Assembly (NCBI GenBank): GCA_963969495.1
Contig: OZ018338.1
Span: 45,825,206 to 45,889,205, forward strand
Source of the DNA: Ceratothoa steindachneri
Lineage: Eukaryota > Arthropoda > Malacostraca > Isopoda > Cymothoidae
Direction: 5' to 3'
DNA length: 64,000 bases
The notes beneath the pieces were generated by a model that ran no database searches, had not been told where the DNA came from, and saw only the letters and a program-made list of their open reading frames with translations. Below, piece after piece: positions 45,461-58,849 of this stretch; position 1 is the first letter of the stretch; every line of letters begins with the position of its first letter. Made by a program: the position numbers and the translations under genes.

Positions 45461-48400
45461 TTCCTTCATGGATAACCCTTAATAAGATAATGTGCAGACT
45501 GCAGAGGCGCTTATACACCTCTAGCGAGGAAACGATTTTTCCTACCATCGAAGAAAATGTGATTTTGTTTGCAGTCATTTTTCACAAGGGCTTTATCATG
45601 CAAAATCAAGCTTTCAACTAGAGATTTTACTTGAATATTCTCTAAAGTCTACTGCACTAGATTCGATGAAAACATTCTGAGTTATGTAAGAGTGGAAAAT
45701 GATTTTTACTTTCTGACAACACATGTCCACATACGTATACCCAAGTATATTCTTTGTCTAAAAGAAAGTCACTGTACTGCCACATGCTCAATATTTCCCG
45801 GATTTATCGCCTTGTGAATTTTTTTGTTGCCCTGACTCAAGCTAGCCATGAAGGCTCAACGGCGTTCTGATATTCAAGAAATTTAGAAATTATTAATATT
45901 AATATTTCGGAGCATTCTTTAAGATGCATAATTATGAGGCGTGTTTTACTGACCTACAGAAACATGGAAAATGTGTATCAGTGTGAGGAGATTATTTGAA
46001 AGAACAGATTAAAATATACAGACTACAAGTCATTATCTTGAATCCATCGCTGAAATTGGATGGTATTGAATATATTATATTAAAATATCTCATATATTTG
46101 AACCGGATAATAGATAAAATAAAAAATTGGAAATCCTTGGTATCCCAAAGGAGGGGACAATATTGCGTATTATAGTTTGAGCCGCGTCGCCGATCGGTCG
46201 ACGGCTAAATTGGTACTAAATGAAATTTTGTGTTCTTGAATGATGTAGATAATCTGGAATTCAAGGGCTATTGGGAAGTAATTCGATAGACGGCAGAATG
46301 AATTTCCATATTTCTGATGCTTCCTGAAATGTAGCGAAAAGAATGGCGTGCATTGGGTCATCTAGGCGGATATGGATTGCATTTCCATATTTCCTATATA
46401 AGGAGGGCATTTACATTTTAAATGGATCAATATATTTTGTGACAGGAGATGGTAAATAGATAATTAAAGGATGGAGCTCCGGTAGGGGCAAAACACATGC
46501 TGCTTGAAGAGCCCTGCTACAGCTGTTACATGGAATTTAAAGGATTGCATGACCCATAGCAACAATCCTCGAGGATAGATCTTGCTTAATTCGGGAGATC
46601 CGGTGGGTAATTTCGGGAGAGTTATGCGCACACGCGGTACCAAGTTGTATAAGTAGTGACCCCTTTAAAATACTAAGGCTCCATAGTCAATACTTTCTAC
46701 ACATTTTTACTTTTAGTTTTGAATAATAAAGGGGGTATACTTAAAAAAAGACCCTTTCACTATTTTTTGTTTCGAGGATGATGTTTCAAGGCAAACTTTG
46801 TCATGATTGTTTTCTAGAAAAATCCCTATAATATAATAACTAATGGTTGTTAACACGTTCCACACTCTCATTATTCCTTTGCTTGAGGACGAGTTGCTAC
46901 CAGTTGTGCATAAAAAACTGGTCTAAATACTATGAATTTTCAGATGAATTGGCTTGGAAATGCCCCCCAAAATTCACACGCTTTAAGAACCAAACTTCCA
47001 TACGACCTGCATGTTTTGGATCAAATCAAGGACTTGAGTTAAGACGCGATTAATTTAATTGGAATAAGATCAGAAAGTTGGTTAGTGAAACGTTCATTTA
47101 GAGGAGGATGTGCTACCTAACCAGAGCTTTGGGGCCACGATGTTAAAATTGTTGAATTAGGTGTGAGGCTTGTGGAATGCGGAAACGTTTGCTCAATTGA
47201 CCAAACTTTGCGTGTGATAATCAAACTGGATGGAGTTTGATAATCAGAAACCATCCAATTGTTACTAGTTATGGATGCTGATTGAACAAAAAGGGAGAAA
47301 TCTCAGTCAAGATATCATTCCAATTTTGTTCTCCATAATGCCAAAATGAATTGAAGTAGTCCTGATAAACAAGTAACATCATGAACACATTGACTAAATT
47401 TACATATTAATATAATGGATTTGGGCTCTAAAATGTGTACATTTCACCTTCATATTGTGATAAAAACATAATACAACAAATAAACTTTGGATTATTTCTA
47501 TATTAAGCCGACAGTATTTATTAAGGAGGTTACCACCGTGACTTGGCATCACAGTGGGAGTTTGGATTTACCCTGGCTGATGTCCGCCTTAGAATCAACA
47601 TAGCTTGATAGGAGGACTGAAATTAGCAATTTTTTTACTTTAATTTTCCTAATGAAAAATATAGAAGTCTCCAAATTTTTTACCATGATTGTAGAAGTCA
47701 TTTTCTGGAAATGTGTTCCAATTCTTGTCTTTTGAAGTTGTCGATGAATATTCAGGGGAAAGATGTAGAGGCCTCTCACTGAATAGGTTTTCCGATAGGT
47801 AATTTATGCCCATGTTCTCATTTAGAATTCAAATTTCTTTAAGGAATTATGGAGAGAGTTCTAAAAGGGTTCATGAAAGGCCCCCTGTCGAAAAGATGGA
47901 ATAGATTGCTCAAAATTAGTTTGCTTCTATTTCATGTTTTTTTTATATTATAGGTTTTTAGGAAATCATTTGAAATTGATCAAAATTTCCAGCGATTTTA
48001 TGTCAATTTACATCTAGTATGCTAAAATCAATAATATTAAGCGCACTTGTTTATTAGTTTCTACGGTATTTATATATTTATTAATCAAAGAAACATATCC
48101 TGTATACTTCTCGGTGTTGTATATCCAAGCGGCGCAAGGTATTTAAGAACAAACTATAATTTGAGAAAAAACAAATATATAGCCAAAGCAATATTTCTTT
48201 CCATATAATTTATATACATGTCTTTACATACAAAAAGTTATTTAATAAAACCACCTCCATCACCAAAGCAACCTATGAAACAACTGCATGTCTAAATCAG
48301 CTGGTTCTTTAATAGTTGGTTATAACGTTCACAATGGAAGCTCCGAAGGATTTCTTACTAATATAGGGATGTTCGTTAACCTCTTTCTTAACGACAAAAC

Positions 48401-51229
48401 AAACGTATTATAAGAATGCAAGTTCTTAGAATCTGGAGAGCTACAATGTTACATGTTAAGCATCACATGGTCAGGATATTTGTTGGTTAACCAGTATTGG
48501 GTCGAATGGGTTATGCCCAAGGGAAAAGAGCTATACTTGAATACGATCGCCTTACCGAGGCCTCCAACACGACTCTGTGCTTAGCAGCCGTGTCAGTCAT
48601 AGATTTGTTATGGGTGTCGTTGATGATTTCCTTTACATAGCGAACGAAATTAGTCATTCTTACAACGAAGGAAGAATCATTCTTTATCTTGGGTAAAAAT
48701 ACCACATAAAACCTAAATGCCACGTTCCTGAAGGTTCTAATCTCAGAGGAGCCGTGGTTGGTGGATAATGCAATGAGAAAGCTGCTTTCTTTTTTTCTTA
48801 TGTTAAATTAGAAGCGAAAATGTTCCCAAATACCTTGCTCTGTAAAAGTAGATAGCTTTTTGGTCATGCATGGCTACCATGTCCTCAAATACCTGACTCA
48901 GTAAAATAGGATAGCTTTCAGGTTTTCGACTAACATCAAGTGATAAAAACGTGCCAACTTTTGTCTATACCTTCTGTATATACAAAATCCTTTTAAACCT
49001 TTCGAATTTTAAAAGGCTTTTCGTTTTGATAGTATCTTGTGGTCTCCCGTGATTCCTATAACTCTGGTTTTTTCAAACCAGTTTTGGTGTGCATTCATTC
49101 CTGTGGGTAGTTTTATCCCCAGTGTTTTGTATTGGTTTTATGTGCTTAATGAAATTGTTTGCGTTGTTTGATCATATTGACCGCAATTTTAGTTCCGGCA
49201 GATAGTTTGTCTTTAATGTTGGGAATTTATTAATTTAGTTTGTGCTCAGTATGTTCCCTTAAATCAAAAGTGCTCTTATGTTTGTGTTTTCCGTTTTAAT
49301 TTCCACGTGTCTCTTCTTTTGTGTCGGGATTTCGCCTCACATCAATCTTTTGATTATTCTTTTTTACTCTTCATTTATTTTTATTTATGCATTTTTTCCT
49401 TGTATGTTCATGTTCTCTTCTTTTATCGCTTATTTCTCGCAAATACATTCATTTATTTCTGCATTTACTCTGTAATTAAGCAATATATATTGCGGAAGAA
49501 TAAGGCCCCCTCCCCTGACTTCCCCAGCTCGCCGTTGACCGCTCTAAATTCGTCTGCTCTATATACAGCGAAAATTAGCACAATGGAAAAAGCATTAAGA
49601 GGGCGTTGTGCCTTTTCGCTATGGGCTCTTATCGCGACCCAAGCCAATTAAGGAAGTCTGTTGGCGATGAATCTCTCCCCGTTTTCGGAGTATATATTCG
49701 ACACTTCAAAGTTCATAGGCTAATTGTGTCTGAACCCGCCGTCCAATACGTTAACCGTAAAGTCTTCGTTAGTCGAAAGGGAATCGACTACATTCTCGTC
49801 TAGAGAAAAATTGAGTGGTTGTCGAAGAGCCAAGGAAGAGCTAGTCGTCACTCAGTGTTGTTCGTGGAGATTTTAAGGATCGGAAAAGTCATCCCCGAAG
49901 CACCCTCCGTTTGCCTCTTAAGGATGAAAGACCCCTAACTTCAGTTTCTCGAACTTACCTACCAGGTCCTACTCACCGTACCTCGAAGTAAAAGGGATTT
50001 AACCCTAGCTTTGTCACGCTCCTCCCACCTTTACCGCGTGGAACCTCAGGGATCTCCTTTTCTCTAGAACTTGCATAATTGTAAAAATCATTACTTAATT
50101 AATTATTCCTTGGTTCAAACTCAATTAATAGTGTTAATCATCTTAGCAATGAACCGTCAATATTTAATTGCAATGCCATTTAACTTGTCCTATATGTATA
50201 TGTAATCTTTAGTCCTATTAAATTATATTTTTGTAGCCGCGTTTGAATATTCCTTAGCCTAGCAATTGTGTATTTAAGGCACTCTTAGAACCATTCCCAG
50301 TTAGAGCCTTAATTTCGGTCGGCCTTTAGGTCAGTGTGCGTATAACCGCGTACACCTGGTCATACCACGTCATAAAAATGACGTCAGGTCTTTGGGTTTG
50401 TAAAAGATTCTACCCTACCTGATCTTTTGTTATTTCCTTAAAGATCATTATTTACACTCTATACCGTTTCAAGTGTCAAGAATATTCAAGCAAAAATAAT
50501 TGGACAATTTTTTCTTGTTAATAGGCAATTATATATTTTTGTAGTTGAGCGTATTTACCTGAGTCAAGATACCACTAATTAAACGGCAAGAATAGCCGCC
50601 AAATGTTGGTTTTGCTGTGGTAAAATTACCAGAAGCAGAAGACTCAGTCCTGTGTCAGGTTATCTCGTTAGTTATTTTCTTTTTCTCGTGTGAATAATTA
50701 ATTGGAACCTTTAGTAAGTTTTTAGGGGGGTTAATTCTTAATTACTAGTAGGTTAGATTCGTCAGGAAGAGCCTCACTTGTTGTGGTAAGCTTTCTCGTT
50801 TGCCGAAAGTCAAACGCAACATATTTCACATGCAGAAATTTGAATTTCCACAACTTGATAAATCTTATTTAATAACTCATAAGGGTGATTCCTCGAGCCG
50901 CTCGCTGCGTTCCATTTTTACATTTGACTCAATTTCCTCAATTCTTCCCCCTTGATTGACATCTCTACAGCGAACACTGCCCCATTAGTGTGACGTGGGT
51001 GAACCTTCTACAAAATCGATTTTGGTGGCCGCTACGCCCACCAAATACAATTTAACAGCATTGTAAAACTACCAAGAGAGGCGGTTTGGTCGGTATTATT
51101 GTTGCTGACTTTCTCTCTCCCTCATTCACACTGATCGAGCGTTCTCCTGACAGCTTTTGAGTAGTTCTTGCTAGGCTTGCTTTAAACCATCGCTCAAAAC
51201 TATAAACATCTACACATCACCTGGTTGCA
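45461..51229. other. Long unassigned stretch
   Basis: AT-rich to 49.2 kb with only short ORFs. At 49.5-50.4 kb composition is more balanced and a frame with EPAVQYVNRKVFVSRKGIDY appears at 49,606-49,803, which I cannot assign. A hairpin containing a CRE-type TGACGTCA lies at 50,367-50,386. I saw no confident gene or element edges. Confidence 0.5.
50367..50386. promoter_or_regulatory. Hairpin with CRE-type palindrome TGACGTCA
   Basis: ACGTCAT (50,367-50,373) pairs with ATGACGT (50,378-50,384) around AAAA. TGACGTCA occupies 50,379-50,386, the consensus of CREB/ATF sites. No promoter context is visible, so function is unproven. Confidence 0.3.
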
Positions 51230-52356
51230 AATCACATTAAGAGGGCAACCTCCTTGTTATCTTGGTGGTACTCGGCGACTCCAATAGACCCCAAAACACA
51301 TCACATCGCCCCCTCAAAGTCCTTGAACTTTTTTCTCTCTCCAAATTCATCACTTCCCAACCCACAACCATGACAACGTTCTTGATCTCATTTGCTTCCA
51401 ATACTCAGTTCACCAACTCTTTATTACGGACCCCTTAAATTGTATCTCTAATTACTTTATTACTCAATTTGGTTTAAACCTACCACCTCATACTTACCTA
51501 ACCAATGGTCCTGGCGCACTGTCATACAACCGTGGAATCTCAACCATTGACTCTGGGCTGATGTCTCTCGTAAACTCGCCTCAATTCTCCCCTGAACCCC
51601 ACTGTCTCTCTCTTGTCGAACATCAACCTATTCTTTCTGCTCCTTTTCGAAGCCAGTCTCCTCCTCCCTAGAAACTCACACTCCTATTTTTTCTGCCTCC
51701 TCTCACAGATTCCGCGCACCGTGCTTCTCCAACACGCTCCTTGAGGTAAAAAAAAACACATTGACCGAAATAGTTACGAGATAGTCATCCATGCCGTTGT
51801 TATCCATTGCCTCAAATACTTTAACTTTCTTCTCACTGGAGTCTCCAACACTAAAATTAGTCCCTTTCAACTTTTCCACATTAGATTCGAGTTTTCTTCC
51901 GTCGAGGAAGGTACTCTCTTGTGAAAACCCAGCTCCGTGAACTGCACTAGCTGCCCATTAATCTGAAAATTACTTTTAAATTTCTTCATCTCACATTTAA
52001 ATTCCTACGAACCACACCTCTCCTTCACCTATCCTTCACACTTTCTGTATCCAGACAACAAAGTGCCCTTTGTTCTGAAAGTGCGCTGCACTGCTTTCAG
52101 TTCCCTGCAATCTTATGTGTCGAAAGGGGTAATCTTGCTTTTTCTGCAGTTCGCAATAAGCTATCTAAGCAGTGGTATGGCCTGCCTGATGGCATACGCT
52201 CCTATCGCTCGCCTATCGCTTTCAAACGGGTTTTGAAATTCAACCTCTTCTTTCAGTCGTTTCCTAGTTGATGGCTAAGTGCCCTGCTAACGCTTTAACA
52301 TTTAAAATGGCACCATATAAACCTCTATTATTATTATTATTATTATTATTATTAGG
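51230..52356 (+). pseudogene. LINE remnant with (ATT)n tail
   Basis: Two coding pieces on the plus strand. Near 51,270-51,480 the end of an APE nuclease: GDSNRPQNTSHRPLKVLELF, then HNHDNVLDLICFQY and LFITDPLNCISNYFI (the LDLVxT...SDH neighbourhood). Near 52,090-52,270 a C-terminal block: ERGNLAFSAVRNKLSKQWYG and AFKRVLKFNLFFQSF. The RT core is absent between them. The 3' end reads TGGCACCATATAAACCTCT followed by (TTA)n at 52,326-52,356, the microsatellite-like tail of several LINE families. Strongly decayed. Confidence 0.6.
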
Positions 52357-55300
52357 GCTGTCGTGATCTCAAATACCTGGCTGTCTAAAAGAGGAATTCG
52401 TCCTGGTCATGCACATATGGATTGCTAACTATTTGTTCTTTGATCTCAAAGACTTTTTGTTTGATTTGATTGTGTACCTAAGAATATGGAAGATCATATG
52501 AGTAAATTATCGTTACTCTTAACATCACACCACTTTTCACTTAAATAAAAGGGGTCATATTTGTCATTTGTACCAATAAAATTTATACAGTAAATTTTTC
52601 GAATAGAACAGTTGTCAACGCTAATATAAGGTAGTAACAGAGATTTCTGTTTTCTCTCCTTGAATTTTCTCGGCGCCAACTTTAGAGAGCTATGACGGGA
52701 CATGGAGTTCTCTGATCATGCACCACATTTACTTGAGCTGTGATGCAATATCAACCACCCCATCAATTTGAAAATGATTGCAGCAGAGGCTTGTACACTA
52801 CACAATAAGAGCAGACTCTGATTCTCGGTCATTGATCTAAACACAGCGTTAAAAAGGAAAGAGCAGGTATTTGTTCCCTAAGACACTCAATAAAACAGTT
52901 TGTGACAAGAAAAAAATCAAAGTCATAAAAGCCTAATTTCTATTTCACTGACTCTAGAAAAAAGTAAAAGTAATCCATTTAGAATTTTAGTGAAATGCTT
53001 CACAATCATAAAGATTTTCCATTAAACACTGTAAGCACAAGCAAAACGAAAATTCTTACTGTCACCAAAAGACAACCATAGTTTCTTGTCAGAACAGTGA
53101 AAACAAATGAGTATCAGATATAATGGTTTCAGACTGGTATCAGCCCAGGTATTTTACTTATATAGAAGACACCAGAATACTAAGTCACGTGAAAAATAAA
53201 ATCCAAGCCACCCGCGTGAAGATAACTATTCATCACATTCAATGTACGACTCACTTTGACACGGATGCAACTCCGGGTAGGCCTTTGACTATCAACTTAG
53301 AACTCCTAAAGATTAAAGTGCTTAATTATATGTTTGAGAAAGTTCTTAGAAGAGTAAAATAGGGCTTTTCATTTAGAGCTAGGCAGTAGCATCGCTCGCT
53401 AACAACATCTCCTAAAATATGTCACCTTTTTGAATGATGCAGGCGCTTTTTCAAAATCGTTTTCATTATATCCTCATCAACTGCATTTAAGTAAACATTC
53501 TCTGTCACGAAAAGAGATCCATCTTATTAAAAAAATGCGACCATAAACCTACACATGTAACTTTTAATTCGAAACACAAACCGTGTAACGTTATTATTAG
53601 CTCCTATGGGCACAAATCGTACCAAATAACATTTTATTTCTACTCGCCTCTGAAGATTCTTCCTTGTCTAACATCGTTTCCAGGGCCGTTTAGAGGAAGT
53701 GAGCCCCTTTATGACTGATGTTTTTATTGTTGATGTGACATTGTCCATGTTCTTCAGGGAGTGTAGATCTCATATTTTTTTCTTTTCTTTTCTTTTATTT
53801 TAGGGGAGAGAAAAGGTAGGGCTTGTGGTTACTCTTCCCCTCTGTACCCCTCCCACGATTGGGGTGGGGGGGGGCACAGAGGTCACACTTCTGAGTTTAA
53901 GTTCAAGTAAACCGATAGTGAAGTGCTTAATGGGAAGTCCGGAACAAGCTCTAGAAGAGGGTTTATAGCTGTGGGAGACGGAAAGTTTTGAGTTAAAAGA
54001 GGTCAAATTGGTGAGGATGCAGATTGAGCAACTTCAGAAGTCAAAGGTGGAAAGAGTGGAATACCCTTGCCCGAGGCACAAGGGGAACCTGCTGATTCAC
54101 GTGGATTCCGAACCCCTATCATGCATTTACTCATCATTCATCATTCTTACTTCCTTTCTCACACTTTAGCACCTATGTTCCTCATACAGAAGCAGGAGGA
54201 CCGCCTAATCTCTGTTCCCTTATTCTTTTCCTCTTTCATTCATGTGTTTATCGTAGCATTCATGCCGTTTTGAGTTATCTTAGCCATGAGCTTTGTTTAT
54301 GTATTGTTATGTTACTTGTTTTTACTTTCTTTACTTTGTTTCACTTTCTCTTGTTGTTATCACTTTTTCACTTTAGTTTCACTTTGTTCGGTTGTTTTAC
54401 TATTAACTTCCACTTCACTATCATTTTTGTTAACATTTTTAATACTATAGTTCACTTATTACTCTTTTAGTTTACTATATTCGTTTTATTTATGTTTTAT
54501 TCTCAACTTTCACTTCACTATCATTTTTGTTGAAACTTTTAATATAGTTCATTTATTACAGTTTTAGTTCATTTTGTTTGCATTATTTCTGTTTACACTT
54601 GATCTGTTTTGTCTCCTTAGTCGGTTGTTTCTCATCTAGTGTCTGCATCGATACTTATATAGTCAATTTAGAATGTTGTCTTATTTGCCTTCATACATTG
54701 CTATATTTTCTTGTTAAATAGAAGGCATTTTTTCTGGGAGAACTAGAATATTTGAGATTTTGCCTCAAATCATTCTCAAGATATGTTCCCTGCTTCAATG
54801 GCAGGAACACATTAAAATCTCTTTTATCATCAGGGAAAGAAGAAAAGACATACAAATTATAGAAGCTTAACAAAATAATATTGACTTGGAACACTCTTAT
54901 GGAGTCCTTATGTCATTGTTGAAGGAAATATTTCATTTTCCCTCTTAATTAACTTCACAGATAGACATATTCTTCCGTTCCTAACCTATTTAATTTCTTA
55001 TTTTTTCATGCTTTTCTAGTGGAAAAATGCGTGATAAAAGATACGCAAATAAATTTTCACTATTATTATAAATAATTTTAATTTCCTTTAGATTTGATTG
55101 TAATATACCCCCCGTAGAAAATACGCCCGAAATAAAATACCATTAATAACAGAATTTTCATAGTCGTCGATCTTTGGGTGAATCTGGGTGGAATATTTTT
55201 TTCAATTGGCCCCATAATATTAGCCAATATTAAAAACGAATTAAACTTTTAAAGAATAACAAGGTCATCCTCGGTGGACTGATGGATTTCCAGTGAAATA

Positions 55301-56032
55301 AATATAACCAACCAATGCGGTTACTATTGCTCTGGTAATCCTACTTGATACTGCATCAGTGATGTCTGGGAAACGCTGTTCATCCATGCCAAGCAAATTA
55401 CTGCCACACCCAATCTAACAGCCCCAAAACAACTGTTTTAATTTGCCTTTGAGGTCACATGATAGTGGATTTTTCACCCTTCGTTATTACCAAAAAGTGG
55501 TGAGAAATATATCTAAAAGTTTGGTAAGAAGAGGCAACAACCAACAATTTTGTTGTTTGGGCAACTGTTTGCTAGAGTTTCATATCATTAATTCACCCTG
55601 AAATACATTTAAATAGTTACATCACTATTATCATTGTTCTCAAATTGTGGAGCATGGAGCTACAAGTCATAGTACAAAAAAGACGAAAAAACTGTGATAA
55701 CAAAATGGCATCATACAACTTGCTGGTCCGAGTTAATCGCCTGGCATGAATCTTTACTACATGGATGCAAAATACTCAAACAAACGAAGTAGTTACTCCA
55801 TAACAGATAGCTGACGATTTTTAATAATTTCTTTGGCTTATTGAATAAATCCTTAATAATGTATCTTGTGTTCTAAAGTTCTAAATTAAGCTTTACAACA
55901 AGAACCACATATGTTATTTCTTGCCTGCATCTATTAAGTCATCCCATAAGCAATGATTTTTCTTATTATCATTATTTTATGGATATAAATCAAACAACAC
56001 TTTTAAGTTATATTTAAATAAGTATTTATTCA
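52357..56032. other. No supported gene
   Basis: AT-rich DNA with short ORFs only. The 79-residue frame at 53,123-53,362 has no recognisable domain. A G-run lies at 53,862-53,875. A TTTCACTT-rich tract spans 54,290-54,600, with near-duplicate phrases CTTCACTATCATTTTTGTT at about 54,412 and 54,512. Confidence 0.6.
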
Positions 56033-56400
56033 TTAATTTATTAGGTAATATAATTTCCAATAGTTTTTACAACTAGTCTTCAACATTTTACTAACTTTTG
56101 TAAAAATCGTTTGACTTTGATTTAAAAAGTTATTTAAGTTTGTTTCGTCCTTTCCTGTTGTTGACATCTTTATTCTCTTCATTTGAATTGCCAAACTCTT
56201 AAAAAAGTAATCTGATTGGGCTAAATTAACGGGTGAGTATGATGGAAGATACATTAATTCAAATACAAATTATTAAACTATTGTATCTATGATATCTTCT
56301 GTGATACCACGTCGCGCTTTATCATGGAGAAAAAGCATTCATCTTTTATTTATTTATGCAGACTTTTTTCTTCAAGTGCAGCATTTAAACACACTATCTA
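56033..56400 (-). pseudogene. mariner transposase, C-terminal remnant
   Basis: On the minus strand, LHDKARRGITEDI resembles the LHDNARPH block, with Asp kept and Asn changed. It is followed by LPSYSPVNLAQSDYFFKSL, matching the mariner YSPDLAPSDYxLF signature with the third catalytic Asp kept in SDY. The tail FLNQSQTIFTKVSKML matches the FFxxxxxxFYxxGIxxL block. Two stops interrupt it. The N-terminal half is missing. This is a different mariner type from the one at 42.8 kb. Confidence 0.75.
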
Positions 56401-57009
56401 AGCAAAGGAATCTTCTTTAGTGATTGTCTAACTTAAGTTGAGAGGTTCAAAGTGGATTATGCCTTTCATATAACACTGTTTCGGGCCTGCGGTATTAGTT
56501 TTCTTCAGAATTAATCAATTGTCTAGAAGAACAACTAGCTACTATTACTATGTATCAGCAAAAAATGAAAATATTAATTAATTCTAAAGATAACTAATAA
56601 TTTAAAGGCTTCTTTGATAATCCTTTTAGGTAGGAAACCAATAAAATAATTTGTCCTGCAAAATTTAAATTTGTCCAATTCCTCCCCCCCACCCTCACTA
56701 TCCTCTGAGTGGAGTGGCCTTTATTTCCCTCACTTTATTCCTTCTTCTTCTTTCTATATAAATAACAGCGAATATGTGTGCCCATCTCAAAAACGGCTCC
56801 ACAGATTTATTTCAAAATTTTGCATGCAGATGGGGTTTGTGGCCAGTAGTACATATATATGCTCATTTTTGGCCCATAAAACTCCGTTGGAATCGCGGAT
56901 CCCACAAAAAAGGGGGTTACGCAGATGTAACCGAAAGTGTTTGATGACGTCATAAGCCTGAAAGAAATTTTATTAGAAACAAGAGGAGCAGCTTCGCCAC
57001 TCCTCCTTA
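56401..57009. other. No supported gene
   Basis: AT-rich spacer. The ORF at 56,671-56,955 has no recognisable domain. Confidence 0.6.
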
Positions 57010-57640
57010 CAGAAGGGGCTTGCGCTTATGGCCCAATCACACCAAGTTTACGACCTGTTTCCGACCATCGGCGACCAGGTGGTCGCCGATCAGTTGCAGC
57101 TAGTCTTTGGAAGTCGCTGGTAGACGATAATAAGGTCATAGCTGGTCGGTCGAACAAGACTGATCTCAGGTGGTAGTCGATGTTACATCGAAGACCACCT
57201 ACGACCAGTTTGGACGGCAGAGATTCCTCCGGACGTCGTCCACCAGACGAAGATTGTTCGAACACCGATGGACGATCGAACAACAGCCGGTGGCCGATCG
57301 GTTGGCGACAATTAACCATTAAAAAAGTGGTCGCCTACCGGTGGGCGTCCAGTCGTAGGTGGTGGCCGTACAGACGCATTTCGTCACAGGGGGTCGGTGA
57401 CTAATCAGGAGCTGTCAAAATTGAGTACTGGGAGACCTGTCGCCCAGTGGTCGCCCACCACTCGACGATTGGTCGCTCATTGGTTGGCGAGTGGGCGCCC
57501 ATTGATTTGCGAGGAGTAAGTGACCGATCGGTCACTAGTCTCAGTGGGAGTCGCTGTTGCAGTCCCGATATCTGGCAACTAGCGGGCGATCGCTCTACCA
57601 CCAGTACAAATCGACCTGGAGCGTCACGCTCACTTCTGCT
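57010..57640. repeat. GC-rich island of GGTCG/CGACC words
   Basis: About 630 bp, far more GC-rich than its surroundings, dense in GGTCG, CGACC, GGTGG and GGCGACC in both orientations. Four overlapping ORFs of 66-97 codons on both strands all arise from this low-complexity text. A near-perfect palindrome of 33 bp lies at 57,168-57,200 (AGGTGGT.AG.TCGATGT and complement). It looks like a degenerate satellite or a foldback element. Confidence 0.65.
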
Positions 57641-57762
57641 TCTCCCTTTCCTACCTGTTCCCGCTGATTCTAGTAATTTAATTACTGTATTTTAGTGACT
57701 ATAAAACGTATCTTTTTATGTAGGTATTTCATTTGTTTATCATTGTACGTCGCAATAAATTA

Positions 57763-58540
57763 GTTCTTTTATAATAGCAAAAAACAAAAGAGTGAAGTTC
57801 AGAAATAAATATAAGTATCGAAATTTTGTGATTTATTTTTTAAGCCCAAAGAATTATATATCTTCTTCTATAACTATATTTTAGCAACGTTTTATTTTAA
57901 AAGGGGGGAAAATTTAGTTTAGATTTCCTGTTTAAAATTATTATAATTGGCGAAGTTCAGAAAATTCATCAAAATTTAACTATGACTGCTTTTTTTTTAG
58001 ATTTTAAATTTTAATCTTAGTAGCGAAGCCATTGCCTGGTTTATATTATTAAAGAATTATTAGAAACTAGCAGTTGGTTGCCCAAGGTTTGCTCTAATTA
58101 ATGAGTTAACTTTAAAGTCAATTGCTTTTTTTCAGAATCTTCTCTTTAGTGCATCAGTCTAATATTGAATAATAATTTCATCTTAGTTTGGTTATGACTT
58201 ATGTTTTTTATCAAAGTTATTTCTAATAATTCTTTTATAATAATAAAAACAAAATAGTGGAGTTCAGAAATAAATATAAGTATCGAAATTTTGTGAATTT
58301 TGTAAACCCAAAGAATTACAAATATTTAGTCTAGAGTTGTCTTTTAAAATTATTATAATTAGCAAAGTTCAGAAAATTTACAAAAATTTAACCATGGCTG
58401 CATTTTTTTATATTTTAAATTTTAATTTTAGTAGCGAAGTCATTGCCTGGTTATATTATGAAAGAATGATTAGAAACTAGCAGTTGGTTGCCCAAGGTTT
58501 GTTTTAATTAATGAGTTCAGAAGCTTTTCTTTATAGCATC
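57763..58540 (+). repeat. AT-rich ~470-bp repeat, two tandem units
   Basis: Unit 1 starts at about 57,763 and unit 2 at about 58,231 (offset about 469). Shared phrases include GAAGTTCAGAAATAAATATA, AAATTATTATAATTGGCGAA and GTAGCGAAGCCATTGCCTGG. A third unit is at 59,620-60,040, on the other side of the Helitron helicase remnant. Confidence 0.8.
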
Positions 58541-58849
58541 AGTCTAATATTGACCAATCTTGGCTTAGAGAAGTAAACTTTTCAAAAACTTGAAATTCAA
58601 GACGATAAGATGAACTCAATGCCTGCTTAAAGAATTCTTACCTTTGTAGTCATGTTCAAAGATTGTCCTTGAATAAAAACGTGAGGATTTACCTTCATAG
58701 AGATGTCAATGCTCGGATATTTGCCTCTCAACTTATGGAGCTAAAAAAATGGTACAATTAAAAATAATGCAGATGGGGATATTTCACTTCCAGGAGGTTG
58801 TGTAATTTTGATGAAGGATATTGAAAAACTGCAACTTACGGTTTATCTA

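Noticed and set aside
49606..49803. 65-aa frame with EPAVQYVNRKVFVSRK as a retroelement integrase or protease piece
   Set aside because: No catalytic motif or neighbouring domain supports either identity.
57026..57695. Four overlapping ORFs in the GGTCG island
   Set aside because: Both strands are open in several frames because of the low-complexity sequence; no domain is recognisable.
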